The notes: generated by a model not told the origin, from the sequence alone. A stretch of 64,000 nucleotides of DNA from Streptomyces phaeolivaceus (GCF_009184865.1 NZ_CP045096.1:2294001-2358000), one strand, 5' to 3'. Positions 1 through 9,020 are shown, numbered from the stretch's first letter. Translations and numbers: made by a program.

Positions 1-2
1 TG

Positions 3-2333
3 ATGCTGACGCTGGTCTTCGCCCGGGAGCAGGCGGTGGCCGGGATCGTCCCCGGCCCGGAGACGTTCCAGTACTTCGGGACGCTGCTGCAGACGGGCGC
101 CGAGGACGTCGGCCGGTACGCCATCCCGGCGCCGCTGAGCGACGGCATCCGGCTGATGATCATCGGCGGTGTGCTGGTGATAGGCCTGCTGGTGGACGCG
201 CTCGCGGTGACGTTCCGCTCCGCGGCCCCGGCCGGTCTGCCGCTGCTCGCGCTGTACTCGGTCGCCGCGGGGCTCTCCGACGGCGCCGCGTGGCTGTGGT
301 TCGTGCTGGCCTCCGCCGGCTATCTGCTGCTGCTCCTGACCGAGAGCCGTGACCGGCTCTCGCAGTGGGGCCGGGTCTTCGGCGGCGCGTCGCACACCCC
401 GCGCCCGGAGTCCTCGGGCGGCGCGGTGGCCCCGGTGCGCACCGGGCGGCGGATCGGCGCGGTGGCGCTGGGCATCGCCCTGGTGGTGCCGCTCGGGCTG
501 CCGTCCCTCGACGGCGGGCTGCTGGACGGCACGGGCGCCGGTATCGGCGCCGGCTCCGGTGGCGGCGGGACGATCTCCGCGGTGAACCCGCTGGTGTCGC
601 TGCGCGACAGCCTGAACGTGGACGAGGACCGCCAGGTCCTGTCGTACCGCACCAACACGGACAACGTGCAGGAGATGTATCTGCGGATCGTCTCCCTGGA
701 CGACTTCGACGGCACCTCCTGGAAGCCGACCGAACGCTCCATCACCGAGGTGCCGGACGACTTCGGCACACCCACGGGCCTCAGCACCGACGTCAAGCGG
801 TCGACGATCACGACCCGGATCGTCGCGGCGGAGAACTACGAGCAGGACTGGCTGCCGATGCCCTACCCGGTGACGGGCGTGGACATCGACGGCGACTGGC
901 GGTACGAGCCCGTCGGGCGCACCCTCGTCGGTGACCACGACCAGGACACCCGGGGCGCCCAGTACACGGTCGAGAGCCTGATCGTGCAGCCCACGGCCGA
1001 GCAGCTGTCCTCGGCGCCGGAACCCCCGCCGTCCCTGCGGCGGGAGTACACCAAGGTGCCGGCCTCGCTGCCGCCGGTGGTGGCGCAGACGGCGCTGGAG
1101 GTCACCAAGGGCGCGACGAACAACTACGAGCGGGCGGTGAAGCTGCAGGACTGGTTCGCGTTCAGCGGCGAGTTCACGTACGACACCGAGGTGCGCTCCG
1201 GTACGGGCGCCCGTGCGATAGCCAGGTTCCTCCAGGAGAAGGAGGGCTTCTGTGTCCACTTCTCCTTCGCGATGGCGTCCATGGCCCGCACGCTGGGCAT
1301 ACCGGCCCGGGTGGCGGTGGGCTTCACCCCGGGCACCCCGCAGACGAACGGCACGATGTCGGTGGGTCTGCGCGACGCGCACGCCTGGCCGGAGTTGTAC
1401 TTCGAGGGTGTGGGCTGGACCCGCTTCGAGCCGACCCCCAACCGTGGTTCGACTCCCCCCTACACGGTGCCCGAGGACACCGGCACCGGCGGCCTGCCCG
1501 AGGTGCCCCGGCCCTCTCAGTCGGCGACCGCGGAGCCGTCGGCCGAGCCGTCCGCGAGCGCGAGCTGCACCCCGCAGGAGGTGAAGCTCGGTGCCTGCGC
1601 GAGCGAGTCCGCGGCTGCGGTGGCGGGTGGGGACGACGACAAGCGCTCGTTCTGGGGCCTGCTGTTCTTCTCGCCCTGGACGCTGCTGATCCTTCCGGGC
1701 GCGCTGCTGGTGCTGGCGATCCCGTTGCTGCCGATGCTGTGGCGGCTGCGGGTCCGGTCCGTACGACTGGGCGCGCACGACGGCACGGTGGCCAAGAGCG
1801 CCCGCGGAACCACTCCGGCACGGGACGTGACCGGCGAGGCAGGGGGCGGCGGGCCGGTCGGTTCCCCGGCCCCGGCGGGCGGAGCCTCCGGGTACGGCCG
1901 TACGGAGGCCGCGGCCGCCCATGCGCTGGCCGCCTGGCAGGAGGTGGCCGACACGGCGTGGGACTACGGGATCGCGCCGGACGAGTCGCAGACGCCCCGT
2001 AAGGCCGCCGCGCGGATCGTGCGGCTGGGCGAGCTGGAACCGTCGGCGGCGGAGGCGGTGCACCGGGTCGCGGCGGCGGTGGAGCAGGTCCTGTTCGCTC
2101 CACGTCCGCAGATCCCGGCGGGCCTCGCCCGGGACGCCCACCAGGTGGAGGTCGGCCTCAGGGCGCACGCCGGGCGCCGGACGAAGCTCCGGGCACTGCT
2201 GCTGCCGCGTTCGGCCATCCGGGTGGTCTGGGCGCTGTCCGCCCGCTGGGCGGACACCAGGGACGAGTTGCTGTCCCGGGTCCCGGCGCCGCGCCTGCCC
2301 TGGCGGCGCCCCTCACCGGGCCAGAACAGCTAG
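3..2333 (+). CDS. Transglutaminase-like membrane protein, TgpA/DUF3488 family (5' end outside window)
   Basis: The frame is open to the window edge, so the 776 residues are probably not the whole protein; the family usually has further N-terminal membrane helices. Visible parts are hydrophobic helices in about the first 110 residues and near 155-170, a large extracytoplasmic domain, a transglutaminase core with Cys417 (in GFCVHFS) and His460 (in DAHAWPEL), a Pro/Ser/Ala-rich linker, a helix near 550-580, and a C-terminal cytoplasmic part resembling DUF4129. Family knowledge: membrane-anchored Cys-His transglutaminase/protease-like proteins, usually downstream of MoxR and DUF58 genes, which would lie before the window. 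The physiological substrate is unknown. Two strong hairpins follow the stop. Confidence 0.92.
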   Translation: MLTLVFAREQAVAGIVPGPETFQYFGTLLQTGAEDVGRYAIPAPLSDGIRLMIIGGVLVIGLLVDALAVTFRSAAPAGLPLLALYSVAAGLSDGAAWLWFVLASAGYLLLLLTESRDRLSQWGRVFGGASHTPRPESSGGAVAPVRTGRRIGAVALGIALVVPLGLPSLDGGLLDGTGAGIGAGSGGGGTISAVNPLVSLRDSLNVDEDRQVLSYRTNTDNVQEMYLRIVSLDDFDGTSWKPTERSITEVPDDFGTPTGLSTDVKRSTITTRIVAAENYEQDWLPMPYPVTGVDIDGDWRYEPVGRTLVGDHDQDTRGAQYTVESLIVQPTAEQLSSAPEPPPSLRREYTKVPASLPPVVAQTALEVTKGATNNYERAVKLQDWFAFSGEFTYDTEVRSGTGARAIARFLQEKEGFCVHFSFAMASMARTLGIPARVAVGFTPGTPQTNGTMSVGLRDAHAWPELYFEGVGWTRFEPTPNRGSTPPYTVPEDTGTGGLPEVPRPSQSATAEPSAEPSASASCTPQEVKLGACASESAAAVAGGDDDKRSFWGLLFFSPWTLLILPGALLVLAIPLLPMLWRLRVRSVRLGAHDGTVAKSARGTTPARDVTGEAGGGGPVGSPAPAGGASGYGRTEAAAAHALAAWQEVADTAWDYGIAPDESQTPRKAAARIVRLGELEPSAAEAVHRVAAAVEQVLFAPRPQIPAGLARDAHQVEVGLRAHAGRRTKLRALLLPRSAIRVVWALSARWADTRDELLSRVPAPRLPWRRPSPGQNS

Positions 2334-2373
2334 CGGCCTCCCTGGGCCGTCAGCCCGTCCGTCAGCCTCACCG

Positions 2374-2407
2374 TCTGCCCCCGCCGGGCGAACCCGGCGG
2401 GGGCAGA
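2374..2407 (+). terminator. Perfect 15-bp stem-loop after the transglutaminase gene
   Basis: Arms 2374-2388 and 2393-2407 pair perfectly around a CGAA tetraloop, 40 nt after the stop. There is no U-tract, as is common for streptomycete terminators. The rest of the gap to 2636 holds only a second hairpin; I see no gene there. Confidence 0.75.
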
Positions 2408-2552
2408 GGTGTGCGGTGTCGGCGTATGCCCTGAGGACAGGGGCGGACAGCGGCACACGGCCCGCCCGACAGCCGCATCCGTTCGATTTCGGGGAGGCGT
2501 GGAGGACGGGGCCGAAGGGCACGGCGGACGGGCTTGCCCGAAGGACATGACT

Positions 2553-2585
2553 GAAGGGTGACCGCCCCTCGGGTGGTCACCCTTC
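2553..2585. terminator. Hairpin between convergent genes
   Basis: An 11-bp perfect stem (2553-2563 with 2575-2585), with extra GC pairs inside, lies between the end of the plus-strand transglutaminase gene and the end of the minus-strand DUF3040 gene. It could terminate from either side. Confidence 0.65.
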
Positions 2586-2636
2586 GTCCGTGTTCAGCTG
2601 TTCAGCCGTGGCTGTCGGATCGACGGTCCGGCGGGC

Positions 2637-3038
2637 TCAGTGGCCGCCCTGCTCGTCACGACGGCGCTGCCAGCGCTGTTCGATTCGGTCCATCATGGAG
2701 CGGCGCTGTCGTGGCTGACGACGCTCACCGGCGGAGCCTGCGGCACCGGTGGGCTGCTCACCCGGCTTGGGGGCCTTGCGCCAACCGGTGACGGCGAGCA
2801 CGGCGCAGCCCAGCATGACGAGGAACCCCACCACGCTGACCCAGATCTGCTGTGCGACCATTCCGGCCATGAGGAGCGCGATACCCACCAGAAAGCCCGC
2901 GACCGCCTGGTAGACCCGCCGCCGGGTGTACGTACGCAGCCCGCTTCCCTCAAGCGCTGACGCGAACTTGGGATCTTCGGCGTACAGCGCTCGCTCCATC
3001 TGCTCGAGCATGCGCTGCTCGTGCTCTGAGAGCGGCAC
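2637..3038 (-). CDS. DUF3040 small membrane protein
   Basis: 133 residues starting at GTG, with a GAGGAG ribosome site just upstream. The N-terminus (PLSEHEQRMLEQMERAL, then a D-P-x-F-A pattern) is the DUF3040 signature. Two hydrophobic helices lie at about residues 41-87, followed by a basic Arg/Gln-rich tail. Family knowledge: widespread in actinomycetes near cell-division and cell-wall genes; function unknown. It reads in the same direction as the methyltransferase upstream but 288 bp away, so it probably has its own promoter. Confidence 0.9.
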   Translation of the reverse strand: MPLSEHEQRMLEQMERALYAEDPKFASALEGSGLRTYTRRRVYQAVAGFLVGIALLMAGMVAQQIWVSVVGFLVMLGCAVLAVTGWRKAPKPGEQPTGAAGSAGERRQPRQRRSMMDRIEQRWQRRRDEQGGH

Positions 3039-3326
3039 GGAGTCCTCCTCATCGTGCGGTCGCCGGAGCGACCCGGGGGGTCCTCTTCAGGATAGGCAGG
3101 GAATCGCCCCCTTGAAACCCGCCCCTCTACGCCAATTCGCCAACCGGAACCCGCCATGGCACTCCGATCCGCTGAGGTGTGAATTCCCCAGCGGACGGCC
3201 CGTCATGCCGGAACGGTCTCCCTCGATCATACGGCTCCCGGCGCCCGATCGGGGGGCCTGTGGCGTACTCCATCCGCCGCCGAGCCCCTGATCAGCGGGT
3301 CACCCTCCGCCGCACCGGGGGACGGC

Positions 3327-4097
3327 TCAGGACTCGGCGGTCCCTCGCGTCTCGCCCAGCACATGAAGTTGTGTGGCCACGGAGTGGAAGGCGGGCAGTT
3401 CGGCGACCGCCGCCTCCAGCTCCAGCAGGGCGTCCAGGGCACCGGGCTCGGTGTCCACGAGGACGCCGGGGACCAGGTCGGCGAAGACCCGGACGCCGTG
3501 CACGGCGGCGACCTCCAGACCCGCGCCCGTCACGAGCGAGGTGAGCTGCCCGGCGGTGAAGCGGTGGGGAACCGGATCACCCTCGCCCCAGCGTCCGTTC
3601 GGGTCGTCGAGCGCCTGCCGGGCCTCCTTGAAGTGTCCGGCGAGGGCCCGTGCGAGCACCGCGCCGCCCAGGCCGGCGGCGAGCAGGCTGAGGACACCCT
3701 CGGGGCGCAGCGCGGCGACCGCGTTGCCGATGCCCTCGGCGGGGTCGTCCATGTACTCCAGGACGCCGTGGCAGAGCACGGCGTCGTACCCGCCGCGCTC
3801 GACGACGTCGAAGAGGCCGTGCGCGTCGCCCTGGACGCCTCGCACACGGTCGGCGACACCGGCCTCGGCGGCCCGGCGCTCCAGCGCGAACAGCGCGTTC
3901 GGGCTGGGGTCGACGACGGTGACGCGGTGGCCGAGACGGGCGGCGGGCACCGCGAACCTGCCACTGCCGCCCCCGGTGTCCAGTACGTCCAGCGACTCGC
4001 GCCCGGTGGCCTTCACCCGGCGGTCGAGGGCGTCCTGGAGGACCTCCCAGACCACGGCGGTACGGAGGGCGGCGCGGGGTCGCATCGGGTCCGACAC
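3327..4097 (-). CDS. Class I SAM-dependent methyltransferase
   Basis: About 256 residues. The reading frame opens at 4121, but a GGAG ribosome site lies 8 nt before the GTG at 4097, so I start there. Motif I is LDTGGGSGRFAVP with the acidic VVDPSP strand following, and VLCHGVLEYMDDP corresponds to motifs II/III, so this is a Rossmann-fold methyltransferase of the UbiE/BioC type. The substrate cannot be read from the sequence. The HEPN gene lies upstream on the same strand. The 288-bp gap downstream shows no gene. Confidence 0.9.
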   Translation of the reverse strand: MSDPMRPRAALRTAVVWEVLQDALDRRVKATGRESLDVLDTGGGSGRFAVPAARLGHRVTVVDPSPNALFALERRAAEAGVADRVRGVQGDAHGLFDVVERGGYDAVLCHGVLEYMDDPAEGIGNAVAALRPEGVLSLLAAGLGGAVLARALAGHFKEARQALDDPNGRWGEGDPVPHRFTAGQLTSLVTGAGLEVAAVHGVRVFADLVPGVLVDTEPGALDALLELEAAVAELPAFHSVATQLHVLGETRGTAES

Positions 4098-4229
4098 GGC
4101 AGTTACTCCTCGGCGCGGCACCGCCAGGTGTGCGGCGGAGCGATGGGCTTGCGTCCTCCACCAGGCCCGGTGGCCGTGACGGAGGGTGCTGATGACCCCA
4201 ACCCTAGTGGGCGGCGCCGGGGCGGTCGG

Positions 4230-4769
4230 TCAGCCCGCGTCCGGGACTCCGGGGCCGCCGTCCTGCCGGGGATGGGGCAGCACCGGCTGGAGCACCAGCA
4301 TCCGTTCGACCAGGCGCAGGAACATCGCCACGTCGCGTATGAGGTCGTCGGCGTCGCGCACGCTCGCCGCGCCCTGGATGCCGGCCTCGGCACGCGCGCG
4401 GCGGGCGGCGCCGGAGGCGAACAGGGCGCTCCACTCGGCGAGTTCGGGGGCTATCTCGGGGAGCACTTCCCAGGCGCTCCGGATCCTGGCGCGGCGCTTC
4501 GGGTTGAGCTCGGGGCGGCCCCGGGCGGCGAGGACCGCGGCGGCGGTGCGCAGGGCGGCGAGATGGGCGGTGGCGTACCGCTCGTTGGGCGTCGGGAGGG
4601 CGGATGCCTCGTCGAGTCCGGAGCGGGCCTGGGCGAGCAGGTCGAGGGCGGCGGGCGGGGCCGTGGCCCGGCGGAGCACGGGGTGCACATCGCTCGCCGG
4701 GCCGGTCAGTGAGGGGGCAGGGCCGGGGGCGCGGCGCCGGTTGGCGGCTGCTGCGTGATAGCTGGCCAT
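4230..4769 (-). CDS. SAV_6107-family HEPN-domain protein
   Basis: About 179 residues from the ATG at 4769, chosen because AGGAGG (4776-4781) sits 6 nt upstream; the frame stays open to 4850. The protein is all-alpha and Ala/Arg-rich, with the conserved stretch LLAQARSGLDEA followed by ERYATAHLAALRTAAAVLA, typical of the small actinobacterial HEPN family. Known HEPN proteins are often RNases or nucleotide-binding partners, but no clear catalytic R-x4-6-H is visible, so an RNase role is not supported. Same-strand neighbour of the methyltransferase. Confidence 0.82.
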   Translation of the reverse strand: MASYHAAAANRRRAPGPAPSLTGPASDVHPVLRRATAPPAALDLLAQARSGLDEASALPTPNERYATAHLAALRTAAAVLAARGRPELNPKRRARIRSAWEVLPEIAPELAEWSALFASGAARRARAEAGIQGAASVRDADDLIRDVAMFLRLVERMLVLQPVLPHPRQDGGPGVPDAG

Positions 4770-4896
4770 GACGAACCTCCTGTCGTCTGCGGACGGCACG
4801 CTCTGACACGAGGTGCCGTATGTGCCCATCGTGCGGTATGCCACTGACAATCCGTTCTGACCTGCTCTTTTGCTTCGATCAGAGGTTCGGAGTAGT

Positions 4897-4922
4897 TTTT
4901 GTACTGACCAGTCAGTTCAAAA
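4897..4922. promoter_or_regulatory. 26-bp palindromic operator upstream of the export operon
   Basis: The arms TTTTG-T-ACTGAC (4897-4908) and GTCAGT-T-CAAAA (4911-4922) form an inverted repeat with one mismatched pair and a 2-bp centre. It sits 33 bp before the ATP-binding protein start. Size and symmetry fit a TetR-family operator; the TetR gene closing this operon (7946-8578) is the obvious candidate ligand-sensing repressor. That pairing is inference. Confidence 0.75.
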
Positions 4923-4954
4923 GTGCGCAGGGCGGAACAGAGGGGCTTGGGGGC

Positions 4955-5836
4955 ATGGCGGAGCCAGCGGAGGCGGAGTCGGAGTCGGAGTCGGAGTCGG
5001 AGTCGGAGTCGGAAGCAGCGGCCGACGCCGAGGCGACGGAGCAGGGGACGGCACGTGGTGTCGCCGTCGGCGCCGAGGGGTTCGGGTTGAAGGGGCCGCG
5101 CGGCTGGGCGTTCCGGGGTGTCGACTTCGCGGCGGGGGCCGGCTCGCTGATCGCGGTCGAGGGGCCGTCCGGGTCGGGCCGGACCTGTCTCCTGCTCGCA
5201 CTCACCGGCCGGATGAGGCCGAGCGAGGGCCACGCCGCGATCGGCTCGCTCCCGCTGCCGAAGCGGATGGCGGCCGTGCGCCGGATCAGCGCCCTCGCCC
5301 ATGTCCCCGGCGTGACGGACCTCGACCCGGCCCTGACCGTCGGGGAGCACCTGCGCGAACGGGCGCTGCTGCTGCGGCGGTTCGACGGCTCCCTGCGCGG
5401 GCTGCTGCGCCCCCGGGCCGAGCGCGCCGCCGAGGCGAAGAGCCGGATCGAGGCCGCTCTGGCCGCCGCCGGGCTCGACCGCGAGTCCCTGCCGAAGGGC
5501 TCCCGGACCGCCGTGCGCGACCTGGACCGGATGGAGGCCCTGCGGCTGTCCGTCGCCCTCGCGCTCGTCGGCCGCCCCCGGCTGCTCGGCGTGGACGACG
5601 CCGACCTGAAGCTCTCCGACGCCGAACGGGCCGAGATGTGGGCCCTGTTGCGCTCCCTCACCGAGTCCGCCGGGATCACGGTGGTGGCGGTGTGCAGCGA
5701 GGCACCCGAGGGGGCGGGCGCGATCGTCGTGTCGACGGCACCCGAGCAGTCCGCGAACGACAAGCACAACGACGACGAAGAGTCCGACGACGACAAGGAG
5801 ACGGCCGATGCGCTCGCCGGGACTCGCCGCGCTTGA
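4955..5836 (+). CDS. Degenerate ABC-type ATP-binding protein
   Basis: 293 residues from the ATG at 4955; the frame is open from 4820, but the upstream part crosses the operator. The N-terminus has six Glu-Ser pairs encoded by six GAGTCG hexamers. The P-loop (residues 70-77) reads GPSGSGRT, with Arg in place of the catalytic Lys. No LSGGQ signature is visible (the region near 186-204 reads AVRDLDRMEALRLSVALAL), and the Walker B end is VDD rather than DE. The C-terminus is acidic. It overlaps the YhgE/Pip permease by 29 nt, so it is probably its partner. Hydrolytic competence is doubtful. Confidence 0.85.
   Translation: MAEPAEAESESESESESESEAAADAEATEQGTARGVAVGAEGFGLKGPRGWAFRGVDFAAGAGSLIAVEGPSGSGRTCLLLALTGRMRPSEGHAAIGSLPLPKRMAAVRRISALAHVPGVTDLDPALTVGEHLRERALLLRRFDGSLRGLLRPRAERAAEAKSRIEAALAAAGLDRESLPKGSRTAVRDLDRMEALRLSVALALVGRPRLLGVDDADLKLSDAERAEMWALLRSLTESAGITVVAVCSEAPEGAGAIVVSTAPEQSANDKHNDDEESDDDKETADALAGTRRA
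4976..5011 (+). repeat. (GAGTCG)6 in-frame simple repeat
   Basis: Six perfect hexamers encode a Glu-Ser tract near the start of the ATP-binding protein. Gain or loss of units would change tract length without shifting the frame. Confidence 0.95.
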
Positions 5837-7892
5837 GCTGAGGCGGTTCGGCCGGGGGAAGCTGCCGCGCGCCGCGCTGGTCTCGCTCCTGCTGCTGCCG
5901 TTGCTGTACGGCGCCCTGTACCTGTGGTCCTTCTGGGACCCGTACGGCCGGCTGGACCGTATCCCCGTGGCCCTGGTGAACGACGACAAGGGGGCGTCCG
6001 TCGGCGAGGAGAGGCTGACGGCGGGCGACGACATCGCGAAGGGGCTGCGGGACAGCGACACCTTCGAATGGCACACGGTGAGCACCGCCAAGGCCCGTGC
6101 GGGCGTCGAGGACGGCACGTACTACCTGTCGCTGACCATGCCGGAGGACTTCAGCGAGCGGATCGCGTCCAGTTCGGGGGACGTGCCGGAGACGGGTGCC
6201 CTCCAGGTGCGGACGAACGACGCGAACAACTACATCGTCGGGCAGATCTCGCGGACGGTGTTCTCGGAGGTGCGGACGGCGGCGTCGACGAAGGCGTCGC
6301 GGTCGTTCCTGGACCGGATCTTCATCTCGTTCTCGGACATCCACGGGAAGACCGAGGAGGCGGCGGACGGCGCCGACGACCTCAAGGGCGGGATCGACAA
6401 GGCGGAGCAGGGCTCCAAGGATCTCGCGGACGGGCTCAGGACCGCCAAGGAGGGCAGCGGGAAGCTGTCCGGCGGGCTGAAGGACCTGGACGAGGGCGCG
6501 GGCGATCTGGAGGACGGCGCCCAACAGGTCGCGGACGGCACCGGCAAGCTCGCCGACAAGGTCGGCGCCGCGGCGGACCAGGTGCGGCCCTTCCTCAAGG
6601 ACGACGGCAGGACGATCGCCGACACCGCCACCCTGGTCGCCGACTCGGCGGCCACGATCCGGGAGCACCTCGACGCGTTCGTGGAGACGGCCCCGGCCGC
6701 CGCGACGGGCACCCGTACCGCCTCCGACACCCTGGACGACGTGTACGAGCGGCGCTGCGAGGAGGCCGTACTGCCCGACGCGGCCTGCGCGGACCTGAAG
6801 AAGGCGAAGGACGCGGCGGCGGAGGCGGCCGTGCTCGCCGAGGACGTCGACACCGTGGTGAAGAACTACGGCGGTGATCTCAAGGCCTTCGACAAGGATC
6901 TGGAGACCCTGGAGAAGCAGGCCCGTGCCCTCGCGAAGGCGGCGCCCACCCTCTCCACGGACCTCGACGACGCCGTCGCCAAGGTGAACGCCCTCGACAA
7001 GGGTGCCACGAAGGTCGCCAAGGGGGCGAAGACGCTGCACACGGGCCTCGGCACGGCGAAGACCGGCGCGGAGGACCTGGACACGGGCGTCGACGCCCTG
7101 AAGACGGGCGCGGTCGACCTCAAGGGCGGCATGTACAAGCTGGCCGACGGCTCCGGCAAGCTCGCGGGCGGACTGCGCGACGGGGCCGAGCGGATCCCCG
7201 ACCACGACGAGCGGGACCGCGACCGGCGTACCGAAGTGATGGCGGACCCGGTGGAGTTGGCCACCAGGGACCTGCACAAGGCGCCCAACTACGGCACCGG
7301 GTTCGCCCCGTACTTCATCCCGCTGTCCCTGTGGGTGGGCGCGATGGTGGCGTACATGCTGATCCAGCCGCTCAACCGGCGGGCCCTCGCGGCGGGTGCC
7401 TCGGCGTGGCGGATCGCGCTGGCGGGCTGGCTGCCGGTGGCCGCGCTGGGCATGCCGCAGACGGTCGCGCTGATGGCCGTACTGCACTGGGCGGTCGGTC
7501 TGGAGATGGCGCGGGCGGCCGGGACGGTGGGCTTCCTGTTCCTGGTGACGGCGTGCTTCGCGGCGATCGTGCAGTGGCTCAACGCGCGCTTCGGGGCGGC
7601 GGGCCGGATCCTCGTCCTGGCCTTCCTGATGCTCCAGTTGACGTCCGCGGGCGGCACGTACCCCGTGCAGACCAGCCCGGACTTCTTCAACGCGGTGCAT
7701 CCCTTCCTGCCGATGAGCCATGTCGTGGACGCGCTGCGCAGACTGATCACGGGCGGTGGTCTGGGCCCGGTCTGGCAGGCGTGCGCGGTGCTGGTGGCCT
7801 TCACCGTGGGCGCCCTCGCGCTGACCGCCCTGTCGGCCCGCCGCAAGCAGGTGTGGACCCTGGACCGGCTGCACCCGGAGCTGAGTCTGTGA
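5808..7892 (+). CDS. YhgE/Pip-type ABC-2 membrane protein
   Basis: 694 residues. One N-terminal helix (about 22-42) is followed by a roughly 430-residue extracytoplasmic region full of Gly-Ala-Asp-Leu heptad-like repeats (DGLRTAKEGSGKLSGGLKDL and similar), then about six C-terminal helices (480-680). This is the classic YhgE/Pip layout, related to phage-infection protein and ESX/T7SS-associated permeases. It overlaps the ATP-binding protein by 29 nt and is followed 53 bp later by a TetR regulator. The likely role is export or envelope stress; the substrate is unknown. Confidence 0.92.
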   Translation: MRSPGLAALELRRFGRGKLPRAALVSLLLLPLLYGALYLWSFWDPYGRLDRIPVALVNDDKGASVGEERLTAGDDIAKGLRDSDTFEWHTVSTAKARAGVEDGTYYLSLTMPEDFSERIASSSGDVPETGALQVRTNDANNYIVGQISRTVFSEVRTAASTKASRSFLDRIFISFSDIHGKTEEAADGADDLKGGIDKAEQGSKDLADGLRTAKEGSGKLSGGLKDLDEGAGDLEDGAQQVADGTGKLADKVGAAADQVRPFLKDDGRTIADTATLVADSAATIREHLDAFVETAPAAATGTRTASDTLDDVYERRCEEAVLPDAACADLKKAKDAAAEAAVLAEDVDTVVKNYGGDLKAFDKDLETLEKQARALAKAAPTLSTDLDDAVAKVNALDKGATKVAKGAKTLHTGLGTAKTGAEDLDTGVDALKTGAVDLKGGMYKLADGSGKLAGGLRDGAERIPDHDERDRDRRTEVMADPVELATRDLHKAPNYGTGFAPYFIPLSLWVGAMVAYMLIQPLNRRALAAGASAWRIALAGWLPVAALGMPQTVALMAVLHWAVGLEMARAAGTVGFLFLVTACFAAIVQWLNARFGAAGRILVLAFLMLQLTSAGGTYPVQTSPDFFNAVHPFLPMSHVVDALRRLITGGGLGPVWQACAVLVAFTVGALALTALSARRKQVWTLDRLHPELSL

Positions 7893-7945
7893 CCGCGCAC
7901 CGTACGGTTCCCGCGCACGGCACGGTTCCTGTGACAATCAGGGCC

Positions 7946-8578
7946 ATGGAAAGCAGCAACGCCCCCGGCGGCGCAGGCGGGGGCCGCCGCGAGGCGACCC
8001 GGCAGAAACTCTACGAAGCGGCCGTCACCCTCATAGCGGAACAGGGGTTCTCCGCCACCACGGTGGACGAGATCGCCGAGCGGGCCGGAGTCGCCAAGGG
8101 CACGGTCTACTACAACTTCGCGAGCAAGTCGGTCCTCTTCGAGGAGTTGCTCCGGCACGGTGTGGGACTCCTCACCGCCTCCCTCCGCGAGGCCGCCGAG
8201 GGGACGGCGAAGGAGGGGGGCAGCCGGGTCGACGCCCTGGACGCGATGATCCGGGCCGGACTCGTCTTCATCGACCGCTACCCCTCCTTCACCCAGCTCT
8301 ACGTCGCCGAACTGTGGCGCACCAACCGGGCCTGGCAGTCCACGCTGATGGTCGTCCGGCAGGAGGCGGTCGCCGTCGTCGAGGGTGTGCTGCGCGAGGG
8401 CGTCGAAGGGGGCGAGCTGAGCGACGAGATCGATGTCGGCCTGACGGCGTCGGCGCTGGTCGGCATGGTCCTGGTGGCCGCCCTGGACTGGAAGGCCTTC
8501 CAGCCGGAGCGCTCCCTGGACGACGTCCACGCGGCACTGTCCCGGCTGCTCCAGGGCCGGGTGAGCGGCAACCGCTGA
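7946..8578 (+). CDS. TetR/AcrR-family transcriptional regulator
   Basis: 210 residues from the ATG at 7946. The N-terminal helix-turn-helix is at about residues 39-58 (TTVDEIAERAGVAKGTVYYN), then a ligand-binding C-terminal domain. No Shine-Dalgarno is visible, but GACAAT lies 7 nt before the ATG, so it may also be made from a leaderless transcript. It closes the ATP-binding protein/YhgE operon and probably represses it through the palindrome at 4897-4922. A hairpin follows at 8613-8666. Confidence 0.93.
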   Translation: MESSNAPGGAGGGRREATRQKLYEAAVTLIAEQGFSATTVDEIAERAGVAKGTVYYNFASKSVLFEELLRHGVGLLTASLREAAEGTAKEGGSRVDALDAMIRAGLVFIDRYPSFTQLYVAELWRTNRAWQSTLMVVRQEAVAVVEGVLREGVEGGELSDEIDVGLTASALVGMVLVAALDWKAFQPERSLDDVHAALSRLLQGRVSGNR

Positions 8579-8612
8579 CCGGGCCGCACTTCTGCGAGCC
8601 GGGCACATACGA

Positions 8613-8666
8613 AAGCGCCGGTCCGAACTGGCCGCGTCCCCCGCGGGCCACCTCGAACCGGCGCTT
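8613..8666 (+). terminator. Nested hairpin after the TetR gene
   Basis: The outer arms 8613-8626 and 8653-8666 pair over 14 bp with one mismatch, enclosing a second GGCC-rich stem. It lies 35 nt past the stop and has no U-tract. Confidence 0.7.
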
Positions 8667-8974
8667 CCCCGTTCCCCCGTGCTCCCCCGTACTCCCCCGT
8701 GCCTCGCTCCCGCCGACCACCGTCGACGGAAGGAGCGGTAAGAGCGCGGGAGCCGTTCCGCCGCCCCGTGTCGGCGGTGCCGGATCCGCGCCCCTTCCCG
8801 TGTCTCCTACTCTCCCGTTCCCGCAGGTGGGAGCCCATCCGTACACATACTCATCTCACCGCATAGGTACGCGTACTCAGCCCTGCGCACTCAGCCCCAC
8901 CCCACCCTGTTGCCGACTGGTGACAACAGCGCCCGCGCAAGTACTCCCCTGGTCGGCGGCGCAACCGCCACCAA

Positions 8975-9020
8975 GGGGCGCGGGGCTGTATCGATATGCG
9001 GCTCCGCCGCGTGGGCGCGA
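8975..9020. repeat. REP-like element, copy A
   Basis: A 46-bp core starting GGGGCGCGGGGCTGT and containing TCGATATGCGGCTCCGCCGC, GTGGGCGCGA. It matches 56459-56504 with a single difference (A/G). The internal GCGGCTCCGCCGC is palindromic. It belongs with the other GC-rich elements listed near gene ends. Confidence 0.85.

Noticed and set aside
4230..4769. HEPN protein as toxin of a toxin-antitoxin pair
   Set aside because: No small partner gene overlaps it and no catalytic R-x4-6-H is visible; its neighbours are conserved housekeeping-type genes.
5676..7937. Long minus-strand open frame (about 753 codons)
   Set aside because: Antisense shadow of the YhgE/Pip permease gene, Arg/Gly/His-rich and without domains.
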